Shown piece by piece: positions 14,558 through 23,832 of a stretch of DNA of 64,000 bases. The notes below the pieces were generated by a model. That model made no database searches and was not told where the DNA came from. It saw only the letters and a list, made by a program, of their open reading frames with translations. The position numbers and the translations under genes are program-made. The DNA comes from Chroococcopsis sp964623815 (lineage in GTDB: Bacteria; Cyanobacteriota; Cyanobacteriia; Cyanobacteriales; Microcystaceae), in the NCBI GenBank assembly GCA_964623815.1, contig CAZUVR010000016.1, positions 15,167 to 79,166 on the forward strand, in the 5' to 3' direction. The first letter of the stretch is position 1. Every line of letters starts with the position of its first letter.

Positions 14558-15709
14558 TTACTTTCTAATCTGTACCGGCATCACTAGATAGGTCATTTTC
14601 AATCCTCCTAGGGGTGAAAATATTACAGGTTCTGTATTGGCGTTGAGCTGCATGGAAACGGAATTAGCATTGAGGGCTTTAAGTCCATCCATTAAATATC
14701 TAACGTTAAAGGCTATCTCTCCCCCGTCTCCATTAATTTCGGCTTCCATATATTGTTTAGCGCTACCGACATCGGGAGACTCAACCGATAGAGCCAATTG
14801 TCCTCTGTCTTCGTCTAAGGTGAATTTAACGAGATTGTTTTTCTGGTCTGCGAGAATCGCCACTAACTCTAAACTACTGAGCAAACGCTTTCTCTCTAAA
14901 GTAACATTCCTACTGTAGTTTTTAGGAATTAACTGTTGATAGGCTGGGTAAGCTCCTTCTAATTTACGGCTGGTTAGTTTCTGTTCGCCAATGTAGAAAA
15001 CTACTTGAGCCTCATCTACCTGTAAAGTTATGAAGTCAGCGTTTTGATTCATAGCTAACATTTTTTCTAGTTCTCTCAGCGCCCTAGCTGGTATAGTGAC
15101 GTTAAAAGTACCGTCGGATGTTTCTGTGGATTCGAGGGGTGTTTCCACTACCGCTAGGCGGTGTCCGTCTGTGGCCGCGAATTCGAGGCTATCGGTTTTT
15201 TTGCTTAAGTGTACTCCCGTTAGTATTTGTTTCGTTTCATCAGGGCTAGCGGCAAAAAGAGCGCCTTTTAATCCTTCGGTGAGGGCGTTAATCGGTAGTT
15301 TCAGGGTTTCTCCGGAGCTTATCGAGGGTAATTCGGGGAATTCCCCTGCTTTCATGCCTTTGATTTGAAAACTACCGGAAACAGAACTTATTGTAGTGAG
15401 GCATCTTTCTTCGTCGTCTTCTTCATCCGTATCAACCGCGATCGTTATTTCTCCTCCCGGCAGGCGAGAAACGATGTCGTTGAGTAATTTAGCGGCTAAG
15501 GCTATCTTGCCCCCCTGTTGAACTTCGGCGGCGAAACTCGTTTGAATCCCTAAACTAAGGTCGAAAGCTATAAGGCTGATTTTCTGCGTGTCTTTATCGG
15601 CAATCACTAACACATTACCCAATACCGGATGTGTCGGGCGGGAGGGTACAGCCCTACTTACTAGGGATAGATTACTGTTGAAATCGCTTTGGCTGGTGAT
15701 GAATTTCAT
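14558..15709 (-). CDS. dnaN: DNA polymerase III beta sliding clamp
   Basis: The 383-residue processivity clamp that encircles DNA as a dimer. The N-terminus MKFITSQSDFNSNLSLVSRA, the central ATDGHRLAVVE (about 186) and the C-terminal YLVMPVQIRK are diagnostic. Length is normal for three clamp domains. It is transcribed away from the HlyD-like gene; the 115-base gap between them must hold both promoters and contains a purine-rich repeat (GGAGTGAGGAGAGAG near 15752). Confidence 0.97.
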   Translation of the reverse strand: MKFITSQSDFNSNLSLVSRAVPSRPTHPVLGNVLVIADKDTQKISLIAFDLSLGIQTSFAAEVQQGGKIALAAKLLNDIVSRLPGGEITIAVDTDEEDDEERCLTTISSVSGSFQIKGMKAGEFPELPSISSGETLKLPINALTEGLKGALFAASPDETKQILTGVHLSKKTDSLEFAATDGHRLAVVETPLESTETSDGTFNVTIPARALRELEKMLAMNQNADFITLQVDEAQVVFYIGEQKLTSRKLEGAYPAYQQLIPKNYSRNVTLERKRLLSSLELVAILADQKNNLVKFTLDEDRGQLALSVESPDVGSAKQYMEAEINGDGGEIAFNVRYLMDGLKALNANSVSMQLNANTEPVIFSPLGGLKMTYLVMPVQIRK

Positions 15710-15824
15710 AGATTTAGTGACCGATCGTTTTTCTGTTCAATTGTACTATGCCAGGAGTGAGGAGAGAGAAAAGAGAAGTGAGCGACCGCTGAGCTACAAT
15801 CGTCTATAAGACCCTACCTCGCCT

Positions 15825-17294
15825 ATGAAATCACCCTTGAGCCTAAATAGCGCTAACACACGCCACACGAAAGCTAAATTCGCCAACCCTGATGATTATC
15901 TATCCTATGAATTGGGCCAGGCGATTCAGGAATTACCCCCCCTGTATACCCGATTGTTAGCTGGTAGTATCACCTTACTCGTGCTGGGTACTCTGGGCTG
16001 GGCTTATAGCAGTAAAGTAGATGAAGTGGCGATCGCGCCAGGTAAATTAGTCCCCTCCCAAAGTTTACGCCCCATCCGCGCCCTTCAAGATGGCATCATC
16101 GAACAGGTAAAGGTAAAAGCGGGGCAGAAAGTAACTAAAGGTCAAACTCTCCTACAACAAAACCCCGCCATCGCTAAAGCGGCACTGCAACAATTACAGA
16201 AATCAGCCCAACTCATCCGAGGCGATATAGCCCGTTTAGAAGCGGAGAATAAAAGCCGCAACAGCACCGCTGACGAGTCTCAAAATCAATTACTCACTGC
16301 CCGTAACTCTGGATTTTCCGCTCAAAAAGAAATAGCCCGAGCCGAAGCTAACCGACAGTTAGCGAGTCAGAAAGAAGCAGAAGCAAAACTAGCGCGACTT
16401 GAGGAAGGATTGAGGGGGGCTAGGGATTCGGTACAAAAACAAGTCTTACTCCTTTCTAAAGCTCGCTCCGCCCTCTCCAAAGCCCAAGAAAGAGAACAGT
16501 CTCTGCGAGTCTTGATCGAGCCGGAAAATCGAGCCATCCCCCGCTTAGAATATACAGAAGCTCAAAACCGGGTGATTCAGGCGGAGGCGGAAGTAATCAG
16601 GGCGGAAAATGAATTGAATAACGCTAAAGTACAGGTGATCGCTTTAGAAAAAGAAATCGCTGCCGGACAACAAGTTATCAAAGGCGCTCAACAGGCTTAT
16701 CAGGGAGCAAATAGCCAGATAGAAAAGCTCACCGCCGAACATCAAAGCGAAATCCTGGGCCGTCTCAATCAAAGACGGGAAGAATTAGCCTATGTGGAAG
16801 GGCAAATTAACCGCGCTCAGAAGGAAAACGCCCTCTTAACCCTATCGGCTCCGGTTAGCGGCACCATCTATGAAGTAAAAGCCAGCAGGGGCCCGGTACA
16901 GAAAGGGGAAGAATTATTATCTATCCTTCCCGAGGGCGATGATGTGATTTTAGAGGTGAAAGTTTTAAATCGGGACATCGGCTTTATTAATGTGGGCGAT
17001 CGAGCTAAAGTAAAACTAACTACCTTCCCTTATCAAGAATTCGGTACTATTGACGGCGAAGTGATTCGAGTTAATCCTACGGCTACACTAGACGAAGATA
17101 ATAAACAATTGGGATTGGTTTACACTACCACCGTCAAACTGAAAAAGAAATATATGTTGGTAAACGGCCAGAAAGTACCTTTAGTACCCGGTATGACCGG
17201 CACCGCTGATATAATAACCCGTCAGAAATCTATCTTAACTTTTCTCATCGAACCGATCGCCCAACGTTTCGGCTCTGCCTTTTCCGTGAGATAG
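15825..17294 (+). CDS. HlyD-family membrane fusion protein
   Basis: A 489-residue periplasmic adaptor of a type I secretion or efflux system. It has an N-terminal membrane anchor (about residues 47-66), a biotinyl-lipoyl-like half (PIRALQDGIIEQVKVKAGQKV), a long coiled coil (about 110-335), the second lipoyl half (LSAPVSGTIYEVKA) and a C-terminal barrel region ending MTGTADIITRQKSI. Its ABC exporter partner is not next to it. The following gene starts 9 bases after the stop and is a glycosyltransferase, so the two may be co-transcribed. Confidence 0.9.
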   Translation: MKSPLSLNSANTRHTKAKFANPDDYLSYELGQAIQELPPLYTRLLAGSITLLVLGTLGWAYSSKVDEVAIAPGKLVPSQSLRPIRALQDGIIEQVKVKAGQKVTKGQTLLQQNPAIAKAALQQLQKSAQLIRGDIARLEAENKSRNSTADESQNQLLTARNSGFSAQKEIARAEANRQLASQKEAEAKLARLEEGLRGARDSVQKQVLLLSKARSALSKAQEREQSLRVLIEPENRAIPRLEYTEAQNRVIQAEAEVIRAENELNNAKVQVIALEKEIAAGQQVIKGAQQAYQGANSQIEKLTAEHQSEILGRLNQRREELAYVEGQINRAQKENALLTLSAPVSGTIYEVKASRGPVQKGEELLSILPEGDDVILEVKVLNRDIGFINVGDRAKVKLTTFPYQEFGTIDGEVIRVNPTATLDEDNKQLGLVYTTTVKLKKKYMLVNGQKVPLVPGMTGTADIITRQKSILTFLIEPIAQRFGSAFSVR

Positions 17295-17303
17295 TTAATA
17301 GAT

Positions 17304-18899
17304 ATGGAAATTGCGAAAATCGATCGAACCGCTGGCCTAATTCTTCTCTGGGGCTTTCTCTTCCGTCTGTTTGTAGCCTTCTGGCTCTATCCCGGTTACG
17401 ATGAAGCCTATTACTACATCTATAGCCATCAATTGGCCTGGAGCTATTTTGACCACCCGCTTCTAGTCGCCCTATCTACCGGTTTGGGTACTTGGATTAC
17501 CGGGGTGGTGAATCAATTTACCATCCGTTGGGGAGTATTACTGCTCTATACGGGTAGTCTCTGGTTACTTTACCTAACAGCTTTAAAACTATTTAACTTG
17601 CGAACAGCCCGATTAACTTTACTGATTGCCAGCCTCAATCCGGTATTCGCGATCGTTTTCGGTATCCTAACTTTACCGGATGCTCCTTTAATTTTCTTCT
17701 GGTCGGCTACTGTTTATGTGGCCGCCGTAGAATTTTTTTGTGGAGGAGAAAAATATATTCCTAGCTATCGCGTCGCGTTAATTGGCTTGTGCGTGGGCTT
17801 AGCAGTATTAGGCAAATATCACGGCTTTATCCTGGGTTTCGGCCTAGTCTTATTCTGCCTGAGCATCCCCCGTTATCGGAGTGTGTTTATTTCCCCTTGG
17901 ATGGCGCTATCTCTAGGATTATTCTGCCTGTGTTTATTTCCTATAATTTATTGGAATAGTCAACACGATTGGATTTCTTTTCGGTTTCATCTGGGCGATC
18001 GTTTTCAAAAGGGGAATAAATCTTTTAATATCTTAGGAGTTATTGCTACTTTTGGAATTAACGTAGCGGCGATGTTTCCTACAATCGGGTTGCCTTTATG
18101 GTGGGTAAGTTTCCAACGAGTTAAGGAACAGATACCGACTTTTTTTTCTTTTAAATCTTTAAGACAAAGAAGCGAATTATTTAATAAACGTTGGTTATTG
18201 ATCTGTGTATCACTGCCTTTAATTCTATTTATGCTTTACACCAGCGCCTACCATTATTTAGCCCCGAGTTGGATTCTTCCTGGTTTCTGGTCTTTAACTA
18301 TTTTATTGGGGGAAAAAGCGGCGGAGTGCCAAGAGCGATCGCACTCTAAAGTAAAACGGTGGTTAAAGTATTCGGGTATAACGATTCTGACCTTATTACT
18401 AATAACTCTAGCCCATCTCAATCTCGGCGTATTTCAAAAGCCAGGTCAATATTCTATCTTTGGTGGGTTAGTTTCTCCGAAACAAGATCCTTCTAATGAG
18501 GTGGTAGATATAGAACAATTACAGAGGGCTTTTAAAGAAGATACTGTTTTAGCCTCAGCCTTGAGTAATTCTCAATTTATTTTTACCCATCTCTATTTAT
18601 TAGGCGGTTGGTTCGATATGGCGTTACGTCCAGTAAAACCTATTCCCGTAGCTTGTTTTTGTAACGATCAGAGGGGTTTCTCCATTTGGGTTAATCATCA
18701 AGATTTGCTGGGTAAAAATGGTTTATTTATGACCACAGAAAATTATATTAACGATAATAATTTAACAGAACGTTACCAGGAATATTTTAAAAATTTTCAA
18801 TACATAGGCACAGTACCGATAAAAAGAGGAGGTGCGATCTTAACCAAGTTTTATGTTTATCAAGGCACTAACTTACTGAAAGCCTATCCGTCAGATTAG
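17304..18899 (+). CDS. Membrane glycosyltransferase, GT39/ArnT type
   Basis: A 531-residue integral membrane protein with about ten hydrophobic segments. The acidic motif in the first periplasmic loop (YPGYDEAYYYIYSHQLAW, near residue 28-45) and the following YFDHPLL are typical of dolichyl- or undecaprenyl-phosphate-sugar transferases of the PMT_2/ArnT superfamily. It probably transfers a sugar from a lipid carrier to a lipid or protein on the outer face of the membrane. The acceptor is unknown. Confidence 0.88.
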   Translation: MEIAKIDRTAGLILLWGFLFRLFVAFWLYPGYDEAYYYIYSHQLAWSYFDHPLLVALSTGLGTWITGVVNQFTIRWGVLLLYTGSLWLLYLTALKLFNLRTARLTLLIASLNPVFAIVFGILTLPDAPLIFFWSATVYVAAVEFFCGGEKYIPSYRVALIGLCVGLAVLGKYHGFILGFGLVLFCLSIPRYRSVFISPWMALSLGLFCLCLFPIIYWNSQHDWISFRFHLGDRFQKGNKSFNILGVIATFGINVAAMFPTIGLPLWWVSFQRVKEQIPTFFSFKSLRQRSELFNKRWLLICVSLPLILFMLYTSAYHYLAPSWILPGFWSLTILLGEKAAECQERSHSKVKRWLKYSGITILTLLLITLAHLNLGVFQKPGQYSIFGGLVSPKQDPSNEVVDIEQLQRAFKEDTVLASALSNSQFIFTHLYLLGGWFDMALRPVKPIPVACFCNDQRGFSIWVNHQDLLGKNGLFMTTENYINDNNLTERYQEYFKNFQYIGTVPIKRGGAILTKFYVYQGTNLLKAYPSD

Positions 18900-18986
18900 T
18901 ATTTTCGAGAGATGAATATCTTTAATGAGTAGCCGATTGCCAAAACCTGCTATCTTATGTTGGAGATAACCGATCGTATAAAAGAG

Positions 18987-19709
18987 ATGGCTTATAAGCG
19001 AGTATTATTGAAATTAAGCGGAGAGGCCCTTATGGGCAATCTCGGTTACGGAATCGATCCTATGGTAGTGGCCGACATCGCTCAAGAAATCTCGGAAGTA
19101 GTCGGGCAGGGGGTGCAATTAGCCATAGTTGTCGGTGGCGGTAACATCTTCCGTGGCGTGAAAGCTTCGGCGGCGGGGATGGATCGCGCTACGGCGGATT
19201 ATGTTGGTATGATTGCTACAGTAATGAATGCCATGACTTTGCAAGATGCCCTCGAAAGGATGAATATCCCTACTAGGGTTCTTACCGCGATCGCCATGCA
19301 AGAAGTAGCCGAGCCTTATATTCGTAGACGCGCTATGCGTCATCTAGAAAAAGGTAGGGTTGTGGTCTTCGGGGCGGGTTCGGGCAACCCCTTCTTTACC
19401 ACCGACACCACCGCAGCTCTTAGGGCTGCGGAAATCGATGCGGAAGTGGTGTTCAAAGCCACTAAGGTCGATGGTGTATATGATTCCGACCCCACTACCA
19501 ACCCGGGGGCCCGCCGCTTCCGCAGTCTTACCTACGGTCATGTATTGGCACACGATCTTAAGGTGATGGATGCTACGGCGATCGCTCTCTGCAAAGAAAA
19601 TAATATCCCTATCATGGTTTTCGATTTATCGGTTCGAGGTAACATCGTTCGAGCCATTCAAGGTGAACCTGTTGGAACAATTGTCGGAGGTTTGTGTGAA
19701 GTTAGCTGA
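18987..19709 (+). CDS. pyrH: Uridylate kinase
   Basis: A 240-residue bacterial UMP kinase that makes UDP for nucleotide synthesis; it belongs to the amino-acid kinase fold. The N-terminal KRVLLKLSGEALMG, then VVGGGNIFRG and the C-terminal GNIVRAIQGEPVGT are diagnostic. I chose the ATG at 18987 because family members start M(A/S)YKRVLLKL; an upstream ATG at 18957 would add ten residues. frr overlaps its end by 14 bases, the standard bacterial pyrH-frr arrangement. Confidence 0.97.
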   Translation: MAYKRVLLKLSGEALMGNLGYGIDPMVVADIAQEISEVVGQGVQLAIVVGGGNIFRGVKASAAGMDRATADYVGMIATVMNAMTLQDALERMNIPTRVLTAIAMQEVAEPYIRRRAMRHLEKGRVVVFGAGSGNPFFTTDTTAALRAAEIDAEVVFKATKVDGVYDSDPTTNPGARRFRSLTYGHVLAHDLKVMDATAIALCKENNIPIMVFDLSVRGNIVRAIQGEPVGTIVGGLCEVS

Positions 19710-20244
19710 GATTAAAGACCATATGCAAAAGACCATTGAATCAACTCAAAGGTCTTTGAATACCATCCGCACCGGGCGCGCTAATGCTTCTCTATTAGAC
19801 AGAATCACCGTAGAGTACTACGGTGCGGAAACTCCCCTAAAATCCCTCGCCACCATCAACACCCCCGATGCTACTACTATCGCCATTCAACCTTTCGATA
19901 GAACTAGCATCTCGGCTATTGAAAAGGCTATTTCTCTGTCCGACATCGGCTTAACCCCTAGTAATGACGGGCAGGTTATCCGTCTCAATATACCCCCCCT
20001 AACGAGCGATCGACGTAAGGAATTAGTTAAACTAGCCGCCAAGCTCGCGGAAGAGGGTAAGGTGGGTATCAGAAATATCCGCCGGGAGGCTATGGACGCG
20101 GTGAAGAAACAGGAAAAAAATCACGAAATTTCTGAAGACGAGTCCCGTGATTTGCAGGAGCAAATTCAAAAAGCCACTGACCAATTTATCAGTAAGATCG
20201 ATGATCTTCTTACTGCTAAAGAAAAAGATATTACCACCGTCTAG
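19696..20244 (+). CDS. frr: Ribosome recycling factor
   Basis: A 182-residue factor that, with EF-G, splits post-termination ribosomes. The GTG at 19696 gives the usual start (V/M)KLAEIKDHMQ and exactly the usual length; GGAGG lies at 19686-19690. Diagnostic segments are NTIRTGRANASLLDRI, VEYYGAETPL and IRNIRREAMD. Coupled to pyrH by overlap. An open frame extends further upstream inside pyrH but has no ribosome site. Confidence 0.97.
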   Translation: MKLAEIKDHMQKTIESTQRSLNTIRTGRANASLLDRITVEYYGAETPLKSLATINTPDATTIAIQPFDRTSISAIEKAISLSDIGLTPSNDGQVIRLNIPPLTSDRRKELVKLAAKLAEEGKVGIRNIRREAMDAVKKQEKNHEISEDESRDLQEQIQKATDQFISKIDDLLTAKEKDITTV

Positions 20245-20315
20245 AGGAGCGAGTGAAGAGTAGTGAGGGCCTGCCTTCACTACTCCCCACTCCTTACTCT
20301 CTCTTCTCTCTTTTG
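20244..20315. repeat. Purine/pyrimidine inverted repeat between frr and the GGDEF gene
   Basis: A purine-rich arm (AGTGAAGAGTAGTGAGG, about 20253-20269) is followed by a pyrimidine arm (CACTACTCCCCACTCC and then CTCTCTTCTCTC, about 20278-20312). The right arm supplies the last ten codons of the GGDEF gene. Related elements lie near 9105, 24963, 38078 and 51121. Confidence 0.7.
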
Positions 20316-22025
20316 ATTTTCTATGATGATACGCTGTTGCGCTTTCTCATTCATTCCTCGGGTATAAAACCGGAATGTATTGCGACCCGATTTTTTACTC
20401 GAATACATGGCTGTATCGGCATTACGCATTAACAGGCTTATATCCTTACCATCTTCAGGATAAATGGTTATGCCTATACTAGCGGAGATGAATACTTCTT
20501 CTCCGAGAAGATTAAAGGGCATTTTTAAAGCTGTAAGAATTTTATTCGCTATAATTTCACACTGGTTAATGGCAGATAAATTACTGATGATAACTAGAAA
20601 CTCATCTCCCCCAAGACGCGCTACTGTATCGCTTTTTCGTAAGCAGTTCATCAAGCGAACCGAAGCTAATTGAAGTAGGTGATCGCCGTATTCATGGCCT
20701 AAAGTATCATTAACATTTTTAAATTTATCCAGATCGATAAACATTACCGCTACCCGCTCGGCTTCTCTTTCGCAAAGGTGAATCGCTTGTCGCAGTCTAT
20801 CCATCGCTAAAAATCGATTAGGTAAACTGGTTAGCGCGTCATAATTAGCCTGGTATGATAAAAGAGCGTCGCTCTCTTTGCGGTTAGTAATATTTTCTTT
20901 TACCGCTACGAAATGAGTGATTATTCCTTCTTCGTTCTTCAGTGGTGAGATCGATACTTGTTCCCAAAATAATTCCCCGTTTTTCTTTTTGTTTAAAAAT
21001 TCCCCGCTCCATTCCCGTCCACTTAATAAAGTCTGCCACAGTTCCCGATAGATTTTTTCGGGCGTGTGCCCTGATTTTAAAATGCTAGGTTTTTTTCCCT
21101 TAACTTCTTCCCATGTATAACCCGTAAGTTCTTGAAATTTACTATTAACGTATTCGATATTACCCTTGGCATCGGTGATTACGATAGAAATCGGACTTTG
21201 TTCGGAAGCTTGGACGAGAAGTTTTAATTTTTGCTCTAATTGTTTAAATTCGGTAATATCATTTAAGTAAACTAAATAGGCTATCTCTTGTTCCCAAAAA
21301 ATTTCCGAGGCTCGCATTCTTACGATTCTATAATTTCCTGTATTTTGAAAAATCTCTACTTCTATAACTTCTTTACTCATTACGGGAATTCCCAAAGATT
21401 CACCTATTAATCTAGAGATGGGCTTATCAAATATTTGTTCTGCGGCTGGGTTAACAAATAGCACTTTACCCTGTCGATCGATTACCACTAATCCCTCAGC
21501 TATTTTATTAAAAATATCTTTTAATATTAAATTTTGCTTGCTCTCTAGTGAAAGACTTATCCTCTCTTGCTTTTCTGGCTTCTCAACCCTATTCACATTA
21601 CTAGAATCGCTAAATGTCAATCCATCTACAAAGATATTATTTTCATCAGTTTTATTGTTATTTTCTTGAGAAAAATTCTTGATCAAGCAATAATATATAT
21701 GTTTTTGAAAAAAATTAAAATTACAGGTTTTTTCTGTCAAATCTATATAAGCTTGATAGTAATCAGATAAATATTGTATGATTTGTTCATGAAATAAATA
21801 ACAACATTGAAAATTTATTTCTTCATTATTAATCTTTTTTAATATGCTTTTCAATATAAAATTGGCGACAAGCCATTTATCTACCTGGCAACTATTGCGT
21901 AAATTAATCTCGTACTCTTTTTGATAGAATAATGTGCGATCGCATAACCAGAGATGATGAGTTTGTATCAAGCTATATAAGAGACTTAAATCTTTATCTA
22001 CGGCTTGCCGATCGGATAGATCCAT
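20280..22025 (-). CDS. PAS-PAS-GGDEF diguanylate cyclase, C-terminus probably truncated
   Basis: A 581-residue signalling protein that should make c-di-GMP. An unusual N-terminal helical region (1-160) is followed by two PAS domains (about 168-260 and 270-382) and a GGDEF domain (about 390-555). The active motif GGDEF is at 472-476 and the product-inhibition site RKSD at 463-466. The end MNEKAQQRIIIEN is the linker that normally leads into an EAL phosphodiesterase domain, but here the frame runs into a purine repeat encoding KREERVRSGE and stops. It is therefore likely a cyclase that lost its EAL half. No sensor ligand can be read. Confidence 0.9.
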   Translation of the reverse strand: MDLSDRQAVDKDLSLLYSLIQTHHLWLCDRTLFYQKEYEINLRNSCQVDKWLVANFILKSILKKINNEEINFQCCYLFHEQIIQYLSDYYQAYIDLTEKTCNFNFFQKHIYYCLIKNFSQENNNKTDENNIFVDGLTFSDSSNVNRVEKPEKQERISLSLESKQNLILKDIFNKIAEGLVVIDRQGKVLFVNPAAEQIFDKPISRLIGESLGIPVMSKEVIEVEIFQNTGNYRIVRMRASEIFWEQEIAYLVYLNDITEFKQLEQKLKLLVQASEQSPISIVITDAKGNIEYVNSKFQELTGYTWEEVKGKKPSILKSGHTPEKIYRELWQTLLSGREWSGEFLNKKKNGELFWEQVSISPLKNEEGIITHFVAVKENITNRKESDALLSYQANYDALTSLPNRFLAMDRLRQAIHLCEREAERVAVMFIDLDKFKNVNDTLGHEYGDHLLQLASVRLMNCLRKSDTVARLGGDEFLVIISNLSAINQCEIIANKILTALKMPFNLLGEEVFISASIGITIYPEDGKDISLLMRNADTAMYSSKKSGRNTFRFYTRGMNEKAQQRIIIENQKREERVRSGE

Positions 22026-22205
22026 AAAATTCCAAAAACTTTAATATTGTTCAAGTTGTTGCGGAGTTTAAGAGTAACCTATCTGAAGAGTTAAAATGCA
22101 ACCATCGATAAGGCTTGTATCATGTTATATTCTATACAAAAATGTGAACAAACCATCTTTTCTTAAGGAAATTCTTAATAAATTTGAGGGGTTTACTCAT
22201 CAGGT

Positions 22206-23753
22206 TCATCTATATAGATCTTTATATAAAGAAACAATCTTAGCGGTTACTTCTTCGATACTTAAACCATCGGTATTGACCTCGATCGCATCGAAAGCCT
22301 TCTTCAAAGGTGCTAGAGTACGATGGCTATCGAAATCATCCCGAGTTTGAATATCTTTTTCCAATTGTTCCAAGCGAATATTCTGCCTTCCCTGAGCGAT
22401 CAAATCGCGTAAACGTCTCCTAGCACGCTCAGAAACCGAAGCGGTCAAAAATATCTTCAATTCCGCCTCGGGAAAAACGTTAGTACCTATATCCCTTCCC
22501 TCTACCACTATGCCGCCAGATTGCCCTAGCTGTTGCTGTTGTTTAACAAGGGCGAGCCTCACCGCCTTCTGAGCGGAAACAGGAGAAACGGCTGCAGTAA
22601 CTTCGGGGGTGCGAATCGCTAACGTCACGTCTTCCCCGTTGATCGATACCCGGGCTGGCTGAGGGCTATCGGGAGTTGGAATCAATTCGATGCGGGCACC
22701 AGCCACCAATTCGGCGATCGCCACCTCATCATCTACATCGATTCCCGATTCCAGTACCAACCAAGTTAAAGCCCGATACATGGCTCCCGTATCCAAATAC
22801 ATTAACCCTAAGTCTTTCGCCACCAAACGGGTGACGGTGGATTTACCCGCCCCGGCAGGGCCGTCTATGGCGATGATGGGGCGGCGCTGACGCAGGACAA
22901 TATTATCGATCAGGCGAGTCGAGCCGAGATAAACTCCTAAAGCTAATAAACCCCCGTCGCTATCGATAACGGGTAAGGGGGCTAAAGTTTCTGGATGAAC
23001 TAACTCCACATACTGAGAATGGAGCTGACTATCCTGCGCCAATTCTTCCCCCACCAAGGCTATCAATTTATCGGAATCCCTTTCCCCTTCCATAAAGGCA
23101 GAATGGGCCTTTTGTAAACTGCGGTATAAACGAGATGCTCTTTCTCGCTCCTCCCCGGTTAAATATTGATTGCGAGAACTGTAAGCGAGTCCAGATGCTT
23201 CCCGTATGGTAGGACAGGCCCTAATCTCTATTGCTAAATTCAAATCTCTCACTAAAGCCCGAATAATGGCTAACTGTTGCCAATCCTTTTCACCGAAATA
23301 AGCAACATCGGGCTTGATAATATTGAAGAGTTTGGTGACTATCGTAACCACTCCCTGAAAATGTCCGGCACGATGGGGGCCGCAGAGAACTTCATCCATC
23401 GCTTTTGGCGGTACTACGGCGGTTTTTATTTTAGCTTCTCTGGTAGAATCTCCAGTTACGCCCATCTCTTCCGGTGCGGGGGCGAAAATCACATCTACTC
23501 CCAAATCTTGGCAAAATTGGCGATCGCTTTCTAGTTGCCTGGGATACCGGCTCAGATCTTCCCCAGGCTTAAATTGTAAGGGATTGACGAAGATACTCAC
23601 GACGACGAGATCGGTTTCTCCCCGGGCCCTTTTGATCAAACTGCCGTGACCGGTGTGGAGTGCGCCCATCGTCGGTATTAAAGCAACGGTTATCCCATCT
23701 TTCAGCTTATCTAAATAGGTTTGTAAACCCGCGATCGTCCTGAATAAACGCAC
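22206..23753 (-). CDS. panC/cmk: Bifunctional pantothenate synthetase / cytidylate kinase
   Basis: A 515-residue fusion known from cyanobacteria. Residues 1 to about 285 are PanC, which joins pantoate and beta-alanine (PTMGALHTGHGSL, FVNPLQF, YFGEKDWQQ). Residues from about 290 are CMP kinase (IIAIDGPAGAGKSTVTR P-loop, then LYLDTGAMYRALTW and VEGRDIGT). The gene starts with GTG at 23753, 11 bases after GGAGG. It lies downstream of the methyltransferase gene, separated by heptad repeats. Confidence 0.97.
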   Translation of the reverse strand: MRLFRTIAGLQTYLDKLKDGITVALIPTMGALHTGHGSLIKRARGETDLVVVSIFVNPLQFKPGEDLSRYPRQLESDRQFCQDLGVDVIFAPAPEEMGVTGDSTREAKIKTAVVPPKAMDEVLCGPHRAGHFQGVVTIVTKLFNIIKPDVAYFGEKDWQQLAIIRALVRDLNLAIEIRACPTIREASGLAYSSRNQYLTGEERERASRLYRSLQKAHSAFMEGERDSDKLIALVGEELAQDSQLHSQYVELVHPETLAPLPVIDSDGGLLALGVYLGSTRLIDNIVLRQRRPIIAIDGPAGAGKSTVTRLVAKDLGLMYLDTGAMYRALTWLVLESGIDVDDEVAIAELVAGARIELIPTPDSPQPARVSINGEDVTLAIRTPEVTAAVSPVSAQKAVRLALVKQQQQLGQSGGIVVEGRDIGTNVFPEAELKIFLTASVSERARRRLRDLIAQGRQNIRLEQLEKDIQTRDDFDSHRTLAPLKKAFDAIEVNTDGLSIEEVTAKIVSLYKDLYR

Positions 23754-23802
23754 GGTGAGCGTCCCTCCCGAACCTGCAAAAAATCACCTTCACTAGCTTA
23801 GC

Positions 23803-23830
23803 GTGGTTAGTGGCTAGTGGCTAGTGGTTA
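23803..23830 (+). repeat. Four tandem 7-bp repeats
   Basis: GTGGTTA, GTGGCTA, GTGGCTA and GTGGTTA run without gaps, ending 3 bases before the methyltransferase stop codon. This is a short tandemly repeated heptamer of the kind often seen between cyanobacterial genes. Confidence 0.85.
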
Positions 23831-23832
23831 GA

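Noticed and set aside
23803..23830. Heptamer repeats as a CRISPR-like array
   Set aside because: Units are 7 bp with no spacers; it is a simple tandem repeat.
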